In this document: in pieces, positions 22,131 to 31,692 of the stretch
Layout: each line of letters opens with the position of its first letter
How positions within the stretch are numbered: the first letter of the stretch is position 1
Assembly: GCA_016280725.1 (NCBI GenBank)
Contig: JAEEHF010000105.1
Coordinates: 23,265-87,264, forward strand
Direction of reading: 5' to 3'
DNA from: Bacillota bacterium
GTDB taxonomy: Bacteria > Bacillota > Clostridia > TANB77 > UBA1234
DNA length: 64,000 nucleotides
Notes under the pieces: generated by a model
Databases searched by the model: none
The model's input: the letters and a program-made list of their open reading frames with translations, nothing else
What the model was told of the DNA's origin: nothing
Made by a program: the position numbers and the translations under genes

Positions 22131-22187
22131 AACGGGACAATCTTTCTTGACAAAGATTTATGTTGAGTCAAAAAAGGTTGTCCCGTT
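22131..22187. repeat. Inverted repeat AACGGGACAA...TTGTCCCGTT
   Basis: 10-bp perfect arms with an internal tcttt/aaaga stem; could act as a terminator or REP-like element. Confidence 0.6.
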
Positions 22188-22266
22188 TTGTCCGGAATGT
22201 TGAAAAAATCCTACTTTTGAGGTATTATTTATATGAAAAAAAGCCTTGAAAAAAGGATGTGATAAT

Positions 22267-23412
22267 TTGAGCGAAGATATTGTAGCCGTAAGCAGATGTG
22301 AAGATTATGAAGAGGAAAAAATTCATAAATCTATGGATGAAGTTTTAAATCTATGTGGGGGGTTAGATTTTATTAAGCCGGGAATGAATATTGCAATTAA
22401 AGCTAACTTAGTTGCAGGGATGGGACCAGAAAAAGCATGCACAACACACCCAAAACTTCTTTTAGATTTGTGCAAAAGAATAATCGATAAAGGTGCAAAT
22501 GTTACAGTGGGAGATAGTCCAGGAGGACCATTTTCAAAGATATACATAAATCAAATATATAAACTTACTGGAATAAAAGAATTAGAGCAATTTGGAGTTA
22601 TGCTAAATAATAATTTTAACGGAGTAGAGATTAAATTTCCAGATGGCTTAAAATGCAAAGAGTTTTCAATGACAGAGTATCTAAAGGATGCGGATGCAGT
22701 TATTAATTTTTGCAAGCTAAAGAGTCATGGAATGATGGCTCTTTCATGTGGTGTTAAAAATCTTTTTGGAATTATTCCAGGTACAATTAAACAAGAGTTT
22801 CATTTTAGATATCCAAACTATAATGATTTCGCAAATATGCTAATTGACCTAAATGAATATCTAAAACCAAAGCTTACAATTGTAGATGGAATTCTAGCAA
22901 TGGAAGGTAATGGCCCAACTGCAGGAGTTCCAAAGCAAGTTGGATTACTAATTGCCTCAAAAAATCAATATAAACTAGATTATGTTTGTGCACACATAAT
23001 AGGGCTTGCAATGGAAAATGTTCCAACTATCGAAGAATCATTTAAAAGAGGATTTGTTCCAAAGGATGTTCATGATATCGAATGTAATGTGAATATAGAT
23101 GAGTTAGTTGTAAAAGATTTTGATACAAGAAAAACACATAAGGCTTTGCCATTTACAGATGACTCAAAGCTTTTTGGAAGGCTTGCAAAAAAGTTTTTAA
23201 GGTCAAAACCAGAGGTCAATAAGGAAGAATGCATTGGTTGTGAAAAATGCAAAAATATTTGCCCCGCAAGTGCAATTACAATGAAAGATAAGAAGCCAGT
23301 GATTGATAGAAAAAAGTGTATTTCATGTTTTTGCTGCCAGGAGTTTTGTCCAAAAGGTGCAATGAAGGTTAAACGAACAAAACTAGCACGAATGCTTGAA
23401 AAAGGTAAATAG
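22267..23412 (+). CDS. DUF362 protein with C-terminal 2x[4Fe-4S] ferredoxin domain
   Basis: CIGCEKCKNICPASAITM and CISCFCCQEFCPKGAM motifs; DUF362-like body (GDSPGGPF, KLKSHGMMALSCGVKNLFG). Confidence 0.85.
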   Translation: MSEDIVAVSRCEDYEEEKIHKSMDEVLNLCGGLDFIKPGMNIAIKANLVAGMGPEKACTTHPKLLLDLCKRIIDKGANVTVGDSPGGPFSKIYINQIYKLTGIKELEQFGVMLNNNFNGVEIKFPDGLKCKEFSMTEYLKDADAVINFCKLKSHGMMALSCGVKNLFGIIPGTIKQEFHFRYPNYNDFANMLIDLNEYLKPKLTIVDGILAMEGNGPTAGVPKQVGLLIASKNQYKLDYVCAHIIGLAMENVPTIEESFKRGFVPKDVHDIECNVNIDELVVKDFDTRKTHKALPFTDDSKLFGRLAKKFLRSKPEVNKEECIGCEKCKNICPASAITMKDKKPVIDRKKCISCFCCQEFCPKGAMKVKRTKLARMLEKGK

Positions 23413-23432
23413 AATATATGGGAGGATATGAT

Positions 23433-26400
23433 ATGAACTATTTAAAGTATATTTTTCTTTTAGGACTGTTTATTTTTTCGGGTTGTACGAATGAAGAAAT
23501 AACAATACCTGAGCCGGTATATGATGAACCTATGATTATAACGCAAGAGTCCGATCGTTATGAGACAAAGGAGAAAATAGTGTTTAATAAATTATCTGAA
23601 GCTAAGATAACATGTAAAGATGAAAAGAATAATGTTATTCCAAAGAATGCAAGCTTTGATATTGAGTTTGAAAATGATGTGTCACGTGAATATGTTGAAA
23701 ATACATTTTCAATTAAGCCATATAAAGACTTTACTGTGGTAGAACACTCACCTAAAGCGTATACATTAAATGTAGTTGATGGCCTAGAAGATAATCAAAT
23801 TTATCAAGTAGAAGAAAAGACCACTGATGGAGTTAAAAAGTGGGCTTTTCAGACAGAAAAAGTTTTTAAAGTAGAATATACATATCCTGGCAATAATGGA
23901 TATTTAAGTGAAACTGGCGTTCCAGAGATTAGATTTAATGGAGAAATATCTAAGGATACTCCTCTTAAAGATTATGCTAAAATTTCACCAATTGTTAATG
24001 GAGAGTGGAAATCCTCATATACATATAATTATCGTTTTGAACATTCAGCTCACTTAACTGCTGAACAAACATATACAATTACAATTAAGAAAGGCTTGAA
24101 GGATACAGATGGTAATGCTTTGGCAGAAGATTACACGTTTTCTTTTACAATACAAAATTATAAGCAAAGTGATGTTTCAGCAAATCTAAATCTAATAAAT
24201 GTATACAAGCCTGAAACAGATATAGATTTCACAATGAATCTTTATCTAAACTTAAATAAAGCGCTTACAATTGAAGAAGCAAATGTTAAAGTAATAAATC
24301 TTGGCTCAAAAGATGAGTTTATTAAGGCAAGTCAGGACTATGTATACATTGAAAAAACGAAGAACTATTATGAATCAAAAGAATTCGACACAGTATTTGA
24401 AAAAGACTTAAAAGATATTGTAAAAGCGGAATACGATAAAGCAAAAGAGCAAAAGAAAAATTGGTACAGCGAAGAAATACCACTAAACCTAAATCTTTCT
24501 ATTAAAGAACAAGGATATTATTTAGTTGTTTTAAAACTAAATAAAGAATATAGTAGTGCAGTATTTCAGGTTAACGATACAACGGCAAATTGCAGTGTTA
24601 TATCAAGAGATAATTTCATATTCTTATATAAAGGAAAAGATGGAAAAGATAATAGCGTAGATGTATATGTTAATAACAAAAAACTTGGAACAACTGATGA
24701 AGACGGGGTTTTATATGTTGAAGAATATAGCAAGATTATTAAAGAAGTAGATGATAAGTTCAACTATGTTGAATTCAAAAATAATGATACTTCGCTTGTT
24801 TTTGACATTTCATCTCAATTATATAGCTATGATAAAGGCGAAAATAGGTTAACATCATATAAGAAATTCAATAATGGGTACTTGTATGTTGACAGAAATA
24901 CATATAAGCCAGGCGAGACAGTTTACTTCTGGGGATATGCTAAAAATAGAAAAGTTGATGTTAAAAGTGCAACCTTAAAAGTAAACGCAAATTGGAATGA
25001 AGTTATTGTTGAAATTCCACTTAAGCTAAGTAGCGTAGGTTCATTTGATGGAGAGTATGTTATAGAAGGGCTAGACAATGATAGCTATTTAGATTTTGAT
25101 CTTTACATCGAAGATGATTTAGTAACTTCTGCGTATGCACAAGTTAGAAACTATGAATTAATGCAATACAATATTTCGGTTGAATCCGAAAAAGAAGCAT
25201 ACATTGATAAAGATGCGACAATAGTTAACGTTAAAGCAGAAACATACGATGGAACTCCTCTTAAAAATCAGGAATTTGAATATTCTCTTGGAAATAAGTA
25301 CATTAGCGAATATGAGATGGTTACTGGAACCATTAAAACTGATGAACTTGGAAATGCTACGATTAAGGCGCCGATAAACCTTAAAAATGTTATCTCTATC
25401 GAACCAAAGTATTTAAATATGACGGTTCTAAATAAACTAATTGACTCAGAACAACACGAAGTATCTTTTAGAGCATACCCATATAAAAATTATGCACAAG
25501 CTCAAATCAAATATATTGTTGACGAGAATAATTATCACATAGATATTAAGGAACATCTTTCGTTAGATAAAGATACGCCTGCAAATGATTCTGTTAGAGT
25601 AAATGCAAAAGCATATAAAATGGTAAGAAGTGTTGTAGGGCAAAGGTATAACAAATACACAAAAGAAATGCAGGATATAGTTGAATATAATGAAGTGCCA
25701 GTTAGCTCTGAAAACAAGAGTTTCACAATTACTGTTAAAAACGGTAAGGGTGAATATACTTTAGATAATTATAGTAAAGAAAAGAACTGTTATTACAAAT
25801 TCTATGCATTCCTTGTAACAGACGCTGGAAAAGAACTTGCTTTAGGTTATTCTTCGGATGGTTCAATTTATTATAATAGTTATAAAACTATCAATGATAA
25901 ATCTGAGTATGAAGAAGTTGAATATGTTACTCCGAAAATTTTACCAGAGCTAAATTACAGTCTTTCGTATGAAAGAAATGACAAACTTAAAGTAGGGGAT
26001 GAGGTATATTTCTATTTGTACGATGAAGATGGAAGAAGACTTAATGATTACTCTAAGTTTGAGTTCTATACACTATTAGTATCAGCAGAAGGAAATAAGA
26101 TAATTAGAAACAAAGGTGAAAGACCTCACTTTACATTTACAAAAGAAATGGGTGCGAATGTTTGGTCACACACAATTTGTTATGATACTTTAAAAGCATA
26201 CGTTCCACAATCTTATTCAACTATAAGATTTTGTGATGGACTATCTTTTAGATCATTTAAAATGTGGTCGCCAAACGAAATTAAGCTTTGCGAAGATGAA
26301 GTAAAACTTGATGTGAATATTTCTTTTGATAAAGATGTTTATGCACCAAGAGATGAAGCAGTAATTAAGATTAAAGTTACTGATCAAGGCAAAGGGGTAA

Positions 26401-28427
26401 AAGCTGGAGTTAATCTTTCTGCACTTGATACTGCTTTTATTGATGCAAATGGCCAGTCATATGCAAATATTTTAAGCTCTGTATATAATCAATATAATTT
26501 AAGTGCCTCATATACTTCTACTAAAGAGTATTCTCAAGCAGCAACAAAAGCGGATACAAATGGAGTAAGAAACCTAGCTGCTACCGAAATGGCAATGGAT
26601 GATGCTGGCGGTGGCGGAGGTGGCGATGAAGAAGGTGCAGTTCGCGATGACTTAAAGATAACTGCATTTTTCCAAAGTATTGTCACAGATGAAAATGGTA
26701 ATGCGGAAATCAGAGTAAAACTTCCAGATAATATCACTGAGTGGACAATTAAGGCTCAAGCAATTTCAGACAACTTTAAAGTGTTTGCAGAAGAAAAGAA
26801 GATAAAGGTAAGCAAAGATTTCTTTGTTGCATTGAACTTTAAAGATAGGTATTTAGCTGGAGAACATTTTGCATTTGATGTAAAGAGTTTTTCAAAACTA
26901 TATCCAGGAAAAGATGTTAAGTATGATATTGAAATAACGGATGAGTCGGGTAATGTAGTTGAAAGCGGAACAGCAAGTTCAAAAGCACAGGATGTTATTT
27001 CGTATAAGGTTGAAAAGCCAATCGAAAAAGTTGGAAAGTATAAATTGAAATTAGTTGGTACTTGTGAAGGAGCAAAAGACACTTTAATTGATGAAATTGA
27101 AATTACTGAGAGTCTATTTGATTCAACAATTAGAGAAGATTTGGAACTAAATATTGGAGACAAGATTTCAATAGTATCAAATAGAGGTTATTTATATGTT
27201 CTAAATAAAGATATTGCAAAAATAATGCCAACATTATTTGAAGTAAGTCATTTATATAGCCATGATAGAAACGATATTAGAGTCATATCAAATGAAGTTA
27301 GAAGAATTTTGAGTGATCTTTGGAACGGAAAATCATTTGAATATAAACAATCTTATTTCTATGATGCAGATAAAATGATTTTTAAAGTAATGGATAATTC
27401 TTCAGACGATGCAAGACTTGCCTTAAGAATGCTTGCTACGAAATCAATTCGATTAAATAGTAATGATGCACTTGATAAAATAGAAGTAAGACTTGGAGAA
27501 ATGGCAAGACTATGGGCGAAAGTTAATATGAACATGGCAACACTTAAAGAACTAAGAGAACAAAAGGAAAATTTAATAAATGATAGTTCTTCTTATACGA
27601 AGGAGGACGTATTATATCTTGCACTTGCCTTTGCTGATTTTGGAAGTCATGATGATGCAAACGAGCTTTATTCTATTATTAACGCTCAGACTTCTAGACT
27701 AGATGATAATGAAAATGAACTAATGTTAATACTTAAGATAAAGCTAAATAAAAAGGATATAGAAGAGTCATACAAAGAATACATGAAGAATAAAGAAAAC
27801 ATGCTTCCAGAAAACTACAACTTCATAAGACTATATTATATTCAAAATGCACTTTCGAAGAACTTCACACCTGGCGAAATAGTTCTAAATGTAAATGGTA
27901 AAGATGAAGAAATTGCAATTAGAAATATTGGGCTTACAAGAGTAGCTATAAAGGGTAAGGATAGTATTAGACTAACAGCTAAGACAGACAACTTAAAGTT
28001 TATGATTGAGCAATATAAGCCAGTAGACTTTAAAGATGTTCCAAGTAAAAAATATATTATTTCAAAGACATATAGTAGCGCTTTACCAAATCTTGGTGAC
28101 ATGGTTGAAGTCACACTTAAGATTGACAATAAGAAACTATATGAGGACGGAATAAAATACGGTTTAGAAATAGAAGATGCTATTCCAAACAATATGACGT
28201 ATGTTGAATATTTGCATGAAGCAAGCAATAGTGGATATCTAAGAGACCAAAACGGACAAAAGATTACAATTGGATATTGGAATCCATATAGTCCAAAGTG
28301 GGCACCGGATAAGACTGTTTCTACTATAAAATATAAAGTTAGAGTAACTAATTCAGGTGAGCAATATGAGCCAGGTACTATTTTAATAACATATGCAAAT
28401 GAAATAATTGATGGAATTAAGAAGTAA
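23433..28427 (+). CDS. Bacterial alpha-2-macroglobulin family lipoprotein without recognisable CxEQ thioester
   Basis: Lipobox-like FSGC; MG domains; bait-adjacent GGGGGGDEEGAVRDDLKITAFFQSIVTDENGNAEIRVKLPDNITEWTIKAQAIS. Confidence 0.85.
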   Translation: MNYLKYIFLLGLFIFSGCTNEEITIPEPVYDEPMIITQESDRYETKEKIVFNKLSEAKITCKDEKNNVIPKNASFDIEFENDVSREYVENTFSIKPYKDFTVVEHSPKAYTLNVVDGLEDNQIYQVEEKTTDGVKKWAFQTEKVFKVEYTYPGNNGYLSETGVPEIRFNGEISKDTPLKDYAKISPIVNGEWKSSYTYNYRFEHSAHLTAEQTYTITIKKGLKDTDGNALAEDYTFSFTIQNYKQSDVSANLNLINVYKPETDIDFTMNLYLNLNKALTIEEANVKVINLGSKDEFIKASQDYVYIEKTKNYYESKEFDTVFEKDLKDIVKAEYDKAKEQKKNWYSEEIPLNLNLSIKEQGYYLVVLKLNKEYSSAVFQVNDTTANCSVISRDNFIFLYKGKDGKDNSVDVYVNNKKLGTTDEDGVLYVEEYSKIIKEVDDKFNYVEFKNNDTSLVFDISSQLYSYDKGENRLTSYKKFNNGYLYVDRNTYKPGETVYFWGYAKNRKVDVKSATLKVNANWNEVIVEIPLKLSSVGSFDGEYVIEGLDNDSYLDFDLYIEDDLVTSAYAQVRNYELMQYNISVESEKEAYIDKDATIVNVKAETYDGTPLKNQEFEYSLGNKYISEYEMVTGTIKTDELGNATIKAPINLKNVISIEPKYLNMTVLNKLIDSEQHEVSFRAYPYKNYAQAQIKYIVDENNYHIDIKEHLSLDKDTPANDSVRVNAKAYKMVRSVVGQRYNKYTKEMQDIVEYNEVPVSSENKSFTITVKNGKGEYTLDNYSKEKNCYYKFYAFLVTDAGKELALGYSSDGSIYYNSYKTINDKSEYEEVEYVTPKILPELNYSLSYERNDKLKVGDEVYFYLYDEDGRRLNDYSKFEFYTLLVSAEGNKIIRNKGERPHFTFTKEMGANVWSHTICYDTLKAYVPQSYSTIRFCDGLSFRSFKMWSPNEIKLCEDEVKLDVNISFDKDVYAPRDEAVIKIKVTDQGKGVKAGVNLSALDTAFIDANGQSYANILSSVYNQYNLSASYTSTKEYSQAATKADTNGVRNLAATEMAMDDAGGGGGGDEEGAVRDDLKITAFFQSIVTDENGNAEIRVKLPDNITEWTIKAQAISDNFKVFAEEKKIKVSKDFFVALNFKDRYLAGEHFAFDVKSFSKLYPGKDVKYDIEITDESGNVVESGTASSKAQDVISYKVEKPIEKVGKYKLKLVGTCEGAKDTLIDEIEITESLFDSTIREDLELNIGDKISIVSNRGYLYVLNKDIAKIMPTLFEVSHLYSHDRNDIRVISNEVRRILSDLWNGKSFEYKQSYFYDADKMIFKVMDNSSDDARLALRMLATKSIRLNSNDALDKIEVRLGEMARLWAKVNMNMATLKELREQKENLINDSSSYTKEDVLYLALAFADFGSHDDANELYSIINAQTSRLDDNENELMLILKIKLNKKDIEESYKEYMKNKENMLPENYNFIRLYYIQNALSKNFTPGEIVLNVNGKDEEIAIRNIGLTRVAIKGKDSIRLTAKTDNLKFMIEQYKPVDFKDVPSKKYIISKTYSSALPNLGDMVEVTLKIDNKKLYEDGIKYGLEIEDAIPNNMTYVEYLHEASNSGYLRDQNGQKITIGYWNPYSPKWAPDKTVSTIKYKVRVTNSGEQYEPGTILITYANEIIDGIKK

Positions 28428-28436
28428 AGGATTGTT

Positions 28437-29003
28437 ATGAATAAAACAAAAAGAAGAATTTTTAAAACTGCAATTAAATTATTTTCACAAAAGGGATTTG
28501 ACAACGCCGGAATAGAAGAAATAACTGCTGTTTCCGGTGTTGCAAAAGGCTCACTATACTATCACTTTGAAACGAAGGAAGAAATATTTGATACGCTATT
28601 AGATAGTGGATTTAAACTTTTAGGAAATAGCATTGAGATAAAATTTAGACATAGAGAAACAGCAAAAGAAAAACTTGAAGCTATAATTCTTATTTTAATT
28701 AAGATAGTTGTATTGTATGAGGAATTTTTAACAGTAGTAATAAGTAATAGCCTTGGAGAAAATGAAAGAGCTTTAAAATGCCAAAATGCTATAGATAAGT
28801 TTTGCAAGCAGATAGCAGATGTTATAAACGAAGGCATTTCGAATGGTGAGTTCAAAAAGGTAAACTCAGATAATGTAGCATATTTCATTTTTGGAACAAC
28901 ATATTCAACGGCCCTTTATAGAATTAAAATGCAAAAAGATGTCTCAAGTAGTGAAATATTTGAGGATGTAGGAAAGCTACTAGTAGATGGCCTGCTCAGC
29001 TAG
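28437..29003 (+). CDS. TetR/AcrR-family transcriptional regulator
   Basis: N-terminal HTH: IFKTAIKLFSQKGFDNAGIEEITAVSGVAKGSLYYHFETKEEIF. Confidence 0.92.
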   Translation: MNKTKRRIFKTAIKLFSQKGFDNAGIEEITAVSGVAKGSLYYHFETKEEIFDTLLDSGFKLLGNSIEIKFRHRETAKEKLEAIILILIKIVVLYEEFLTVVISNSLGENERALKCQNAIDKFCKQIADVINEGISNGEFKKVNSDNVAYFIFGTTYSTALYRIKMQKDVSSSEIFEDVGKLLVDGLLS

Positions 29004-29012
29004 CATACTTTT

Positions 29013-29097
29013 GGGGACACGACGGTCACACCTGCTGACCAGGTTTTTGGGGACACGACGGTCAGATCTGGTCAGCAGGTGTGACCGTCGTGTCCCC
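29013..29097. repeat. 29-bp perfect inverted repeat with an internal extra copy of the ggggacacgacggtcag motif
   Basis: Arms 29013-29041 and 29069-29097 (GGGGACACGACGGTCACACCTGCTGACCA and its reverse complement). Confidence 0.9.
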
Positions 29098-29156
29098 GAA
29101 AACCTGTTGTATGGTAGCGAATTTTGATATAATCTTTTAGAAAAGGAGTGAGATTT

Positions 29157-29615
29157 ATGTTTTTGAAATCACTTTTAGAACAGTATGGCGACAGAAAAAT
29201 TAGATTGTTTGTTGATATGGATGGAGTCATTGCGGATTACAATGTTGGCGTACCATATAATTATCATCTTAAAAGACCTCTATTTGATAGCATAAAGAAG
29301 CTTGAAGATATTTCAAAAATGCCTAATGTTGAGCTTTTTATACTTTCTGCTACAAGGATGACAGAAGGTTATGAGCAAAAGCAGGGGTGGCTTGATAAAT
29401 ATGCTCCATTCTTTAAAAAAGAAAATAGAGTAATCCTTTCTAGAGAAGCAAATAATATGGAAGAATCATCAAAATTAAAAAAAGATTTTATCAAAAACCT
29501 AAAGAGAGATGGAAGCATTATAATAGTTATAGATGATGATCCTAAGATTTTAAAAGAAATAAAGGATACAAATGAGGATGTTATTGTCCTTAAAGATACA
29601 GTTCTTGTTGAATAA
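29157..29615 (+). CDS. HAD-like 5' nucleotidase (NT5C-type deoxyribonucleotidase)
   Basis: RLFVDMDGVIADYN motif I; IIIVIDDDPKIL. Confidence 0.7.
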   Translation: MFLKSLLEQYGDRKIRLFVDMDGVIADYNVGVPYNYHLKRPLFDSIKKLEDISKMPNVELFILSATRMTEGYEQKQGWLDKYAPFFKKENRVILSREANNMEESSKLKKDFIKNLKRDGSIIIVIDDDPKILKEIKDTNEDVIVLKDTVLVE

Positions 29616-29648
29616 ATAATACGGTGTTCTAAGTGGGGATAGATTGAA

Positions 29649-30719
29649 GTGAAAGATTTAACGAAAATACTTCTTAAGAATAGAACAATTGATTTTGAAA
29701 AACTTCAAAAGTTTGGATTCGAAAAAATTAAAAACAAATATAGATTTGAAAAAAATATGCATGCAGATGGTTTTTCGATTGTTATTGATGTTACTGACAC
29801 GTCTGTCATATCAAAAGTTATTGACAACTTTGATGGTACAGAGTATGCACTTGTAGATGTAGAGGACTCTAGTGGAAAGTTTGTTGGTGAAATTAGGGAA
29901 GAATATGAAGAACTGTTAAAAGACTTTGCTGAAAAGTGTACAATGCTTGATTCTTTTAAAAGTGTTTCTGCTAAGAAAATAATGTCATATGTCAAGGAAA
30001 AATATGGTGATGAGTTGGAATTTTTGTGGGATGATTATGATGGTGCTGTCTTTAGAAACAAAGATAACAAAAAGTGGTATGGCGTAATCATGAAAATAAA
30101 AGAAAAAAGCTTTGTGACATCTACGATTAAGAGAATGAAGCAAGCAGGTATGACATCGAATCACCCATTGTTAAATAAAGAAAGCTATTCGGATGATGAC
30201 TATATTGAAGTAATTGACTTACATATAGATAAAAATTTGTCAAAAGAGCTAATTGACTACGAAACTATTTTTCCTGGTTTTCATATGAACAAAGATAGCT
30301 GGATAACAATTATATTAGATAAAAATACAAAGCTTAAAGAAACATACAATCTAATTGATGACAGCTATAAAATGACTGTAAAATCTGGGTACTATATAGT
30401 TCCTTCAAATATTTCAATGTTTGATGTAATTAGTTATGTTGAAAATAATGATAGGTTTGTTTGGTACAAACAGCCAAAAGACATGAAGACGGGGGATATA
30501 GTCTTTATTTATGTTGGTGCACCATATTCACAAATATTATATAAATGTGAAGTGACTAGAGCTAATTTAAAAATATATTCAAATAGAGATATGGAGTTAA
30601 AGCTTATTAAGAAGTTTAAAAACAATGAATATCCATATAGTTTTCTAAAAGAGCATGAGTGTAGTTTTATAAGGACACCAAGGAGTATTCCGGAAAGTAT
30701 TGCCAAATTAATAGTATAA
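29649..30719 (+). CDS. MmcQ/YjbR-like domain protein with C-terminal EVE/PUA-like region
   Basis: NLIDDSYKMTVK is YjbR-like; the C-terminus (GYYIVPSNISMFDVISYVENNDRFVWYKQPKDMKTGDIVFIYVGAPYSQILYKCEVTRANL) resembles EVE/PUA folds. Confidence 0.5.
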   Translation: MKDLTKILLKNRTIDFEKLQKFGFEKIKNKYRFEKNMHADGFSIVIDVTDTSVISKVIDNFDGTEYALVDVEDSSGKFVGEIREEYEELLKDFAEKCTMLDSFKSVSAKKIMSYVKEKYGDELEFLWDDYDGAVFRNKDNKKWYGVIMKIKEKSFVTSTIKRMKQAGMTSNHPLLNKESYSDDDYIEVIDLHIDKNLSKELIDYETIFPGFHMNKDSWITIILDKNTKLKETYNLIDDSYKMTVKSGYYIVPSNISMFDVISYVENNDRFVWYKQPKDMKTGDIVFIYVGAPYSQILYKCEVTRANLKIYSNRDMELKLIKKFKNNEYPYSFLKEHECSFIRTPRSIPESIAKLIV

Positions 30720-30748
30720 AAATTACTAATATATAAACGCTAATTGGC

Positions 30749-30777
30749 TTGCGATTAATGCAAAATCATGATAGAAT
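30749..30777 (+). promoter_or_regulatory. Sigma-A-type promoter
   Basis: TTGCGA-17-TAGAAT. Confidence 0.55.
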
Positions 30778-30833
30778 GCCCTCGTAAAAATAACTTATAA
30801 CGACTTCTACAGATTGAGAAGGAGGCACTCATT

Positions 30834-31544
30834 ATGGAAAATTATTTTGAGTTTATTGAGAGAGTCAATTCATTTGAAGTTCCAACTTTGGATATTGATG
30901 TAGACCATTTTGAACCAAGTGAGTCAGTTCGAAAGAAGGTAGGACTCGCAAATCGATTCAGTCAGTTTTTTGGAGACACAATAGTATTTGATTTGCCAGA
31001 GGATGTTAAAAAGCGTGTAGCAGAAATGGCTAAAACAATTCGAGTTATTGCCAAGGATTGTTTTTGTGAAAGCCTACATGATAACACTTTTCATATGACA
31101 CTACATGATTTGTCAAATGGAGAAGATGAGCTAGCTGTATCTAAACGCATGGAAAAAAATCTTTCAAGCATTAAAGATAAACTTCACCGTATTCCACTTG
31201 TTAGGCAAGAAATTGCTATGAAGACAAACTACATTATTAACATGGTAAATACGAGTCTTGTTCTTACACTTCTTCCAAAGGATGAGGGAGAATATGAAAA
31301 GTTAATCGCTTTGTATCGTTATTTTGATGAGATTTATGAACTGCCATATCCATTCACACCACATATTACCCTTGGCTATTACAGTCGAAACAGGTTTGCA
31401 CGTAAAAGTGGAATGATGCTGAAGAAAGCTGTTGAAGATTATAACGAGAGTGGGTTTGAGTTTGTTTTGGATACGTCAATGCTTTATTATCAGAGGTTTA
31501 CTAGCATGAATGACTTCTTTACTATATTTCATTTAGTTGAATAA
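30834..31544 (+). CDS. 2H phosphoesterase superfamily protein (2'-5' RNA ligase-like)
   Basis: Two HxT-phi motifs: HMTLHDL and HITLGYY. Confidence 0.7.
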   Translation: MENYFEFIERVNSFEVPTLDIDVDHFEPSESVRKKVGLANRFSQFFGDTIVFDLPEDVKKRVAEMAKTIRVIAKDCFCESLHDNTFHMTLHDLSNGEDELAVSKRMEKNLSSIKDKLHRIPLVRQEIAMKTNYIINMVNTSLVLTLLPKDEGEYEKLIALYRYFDEIYELPYPFTPHITLGYYSRNRFARKSGMMLKKAVEDYNESGFEFVLDTSMLYYQRFTSMNDFFTIFHLVE

Positions 31545-31560
31545 CTAGATATATTTCTAA

Positions 31561-31582
31561 AGGCTGGCTAATACCAGCCTTT
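31561..31582. terminator. Intrinsic terminator
   Basis: aggctggctaataccagccttt. Confidence 0.7.
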
Positions 31583-31613
31583 ATTGCGCTTTAGACACAT
31601 TTTATCTATTGTA

Positions 31614-31642
31614 TTGACAAATATGGAATACTATTATATAAC
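31614..31642 (+). promoter_or_regulatory. Promoter of ABC/GntR operon
   Basis: TTGACA-17-TATAAC. Confidence 0.75.
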
Positions 31643-31670
31643 TGTACTAGTACAAATAGTACAGTTATAT
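31636..31670. promoter_or_regulatory. Candidate GntR (YtrA-type) operator
   Basis: Perfect 14-bp inverted repeat ATATAACTGTACTA-7-TAGTACAGTTATAT overlapping the -10. Confidence 0.8.
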
Positions 31671-31692
31671 TTTTGTGAAAGGATGCGACCAA

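Noticed and set aside
27842-28504. 220-aa minus-strand ORF across the A2M/TetR junction
   Set aside because: Antisense to two supported genes; no RBS evidence.
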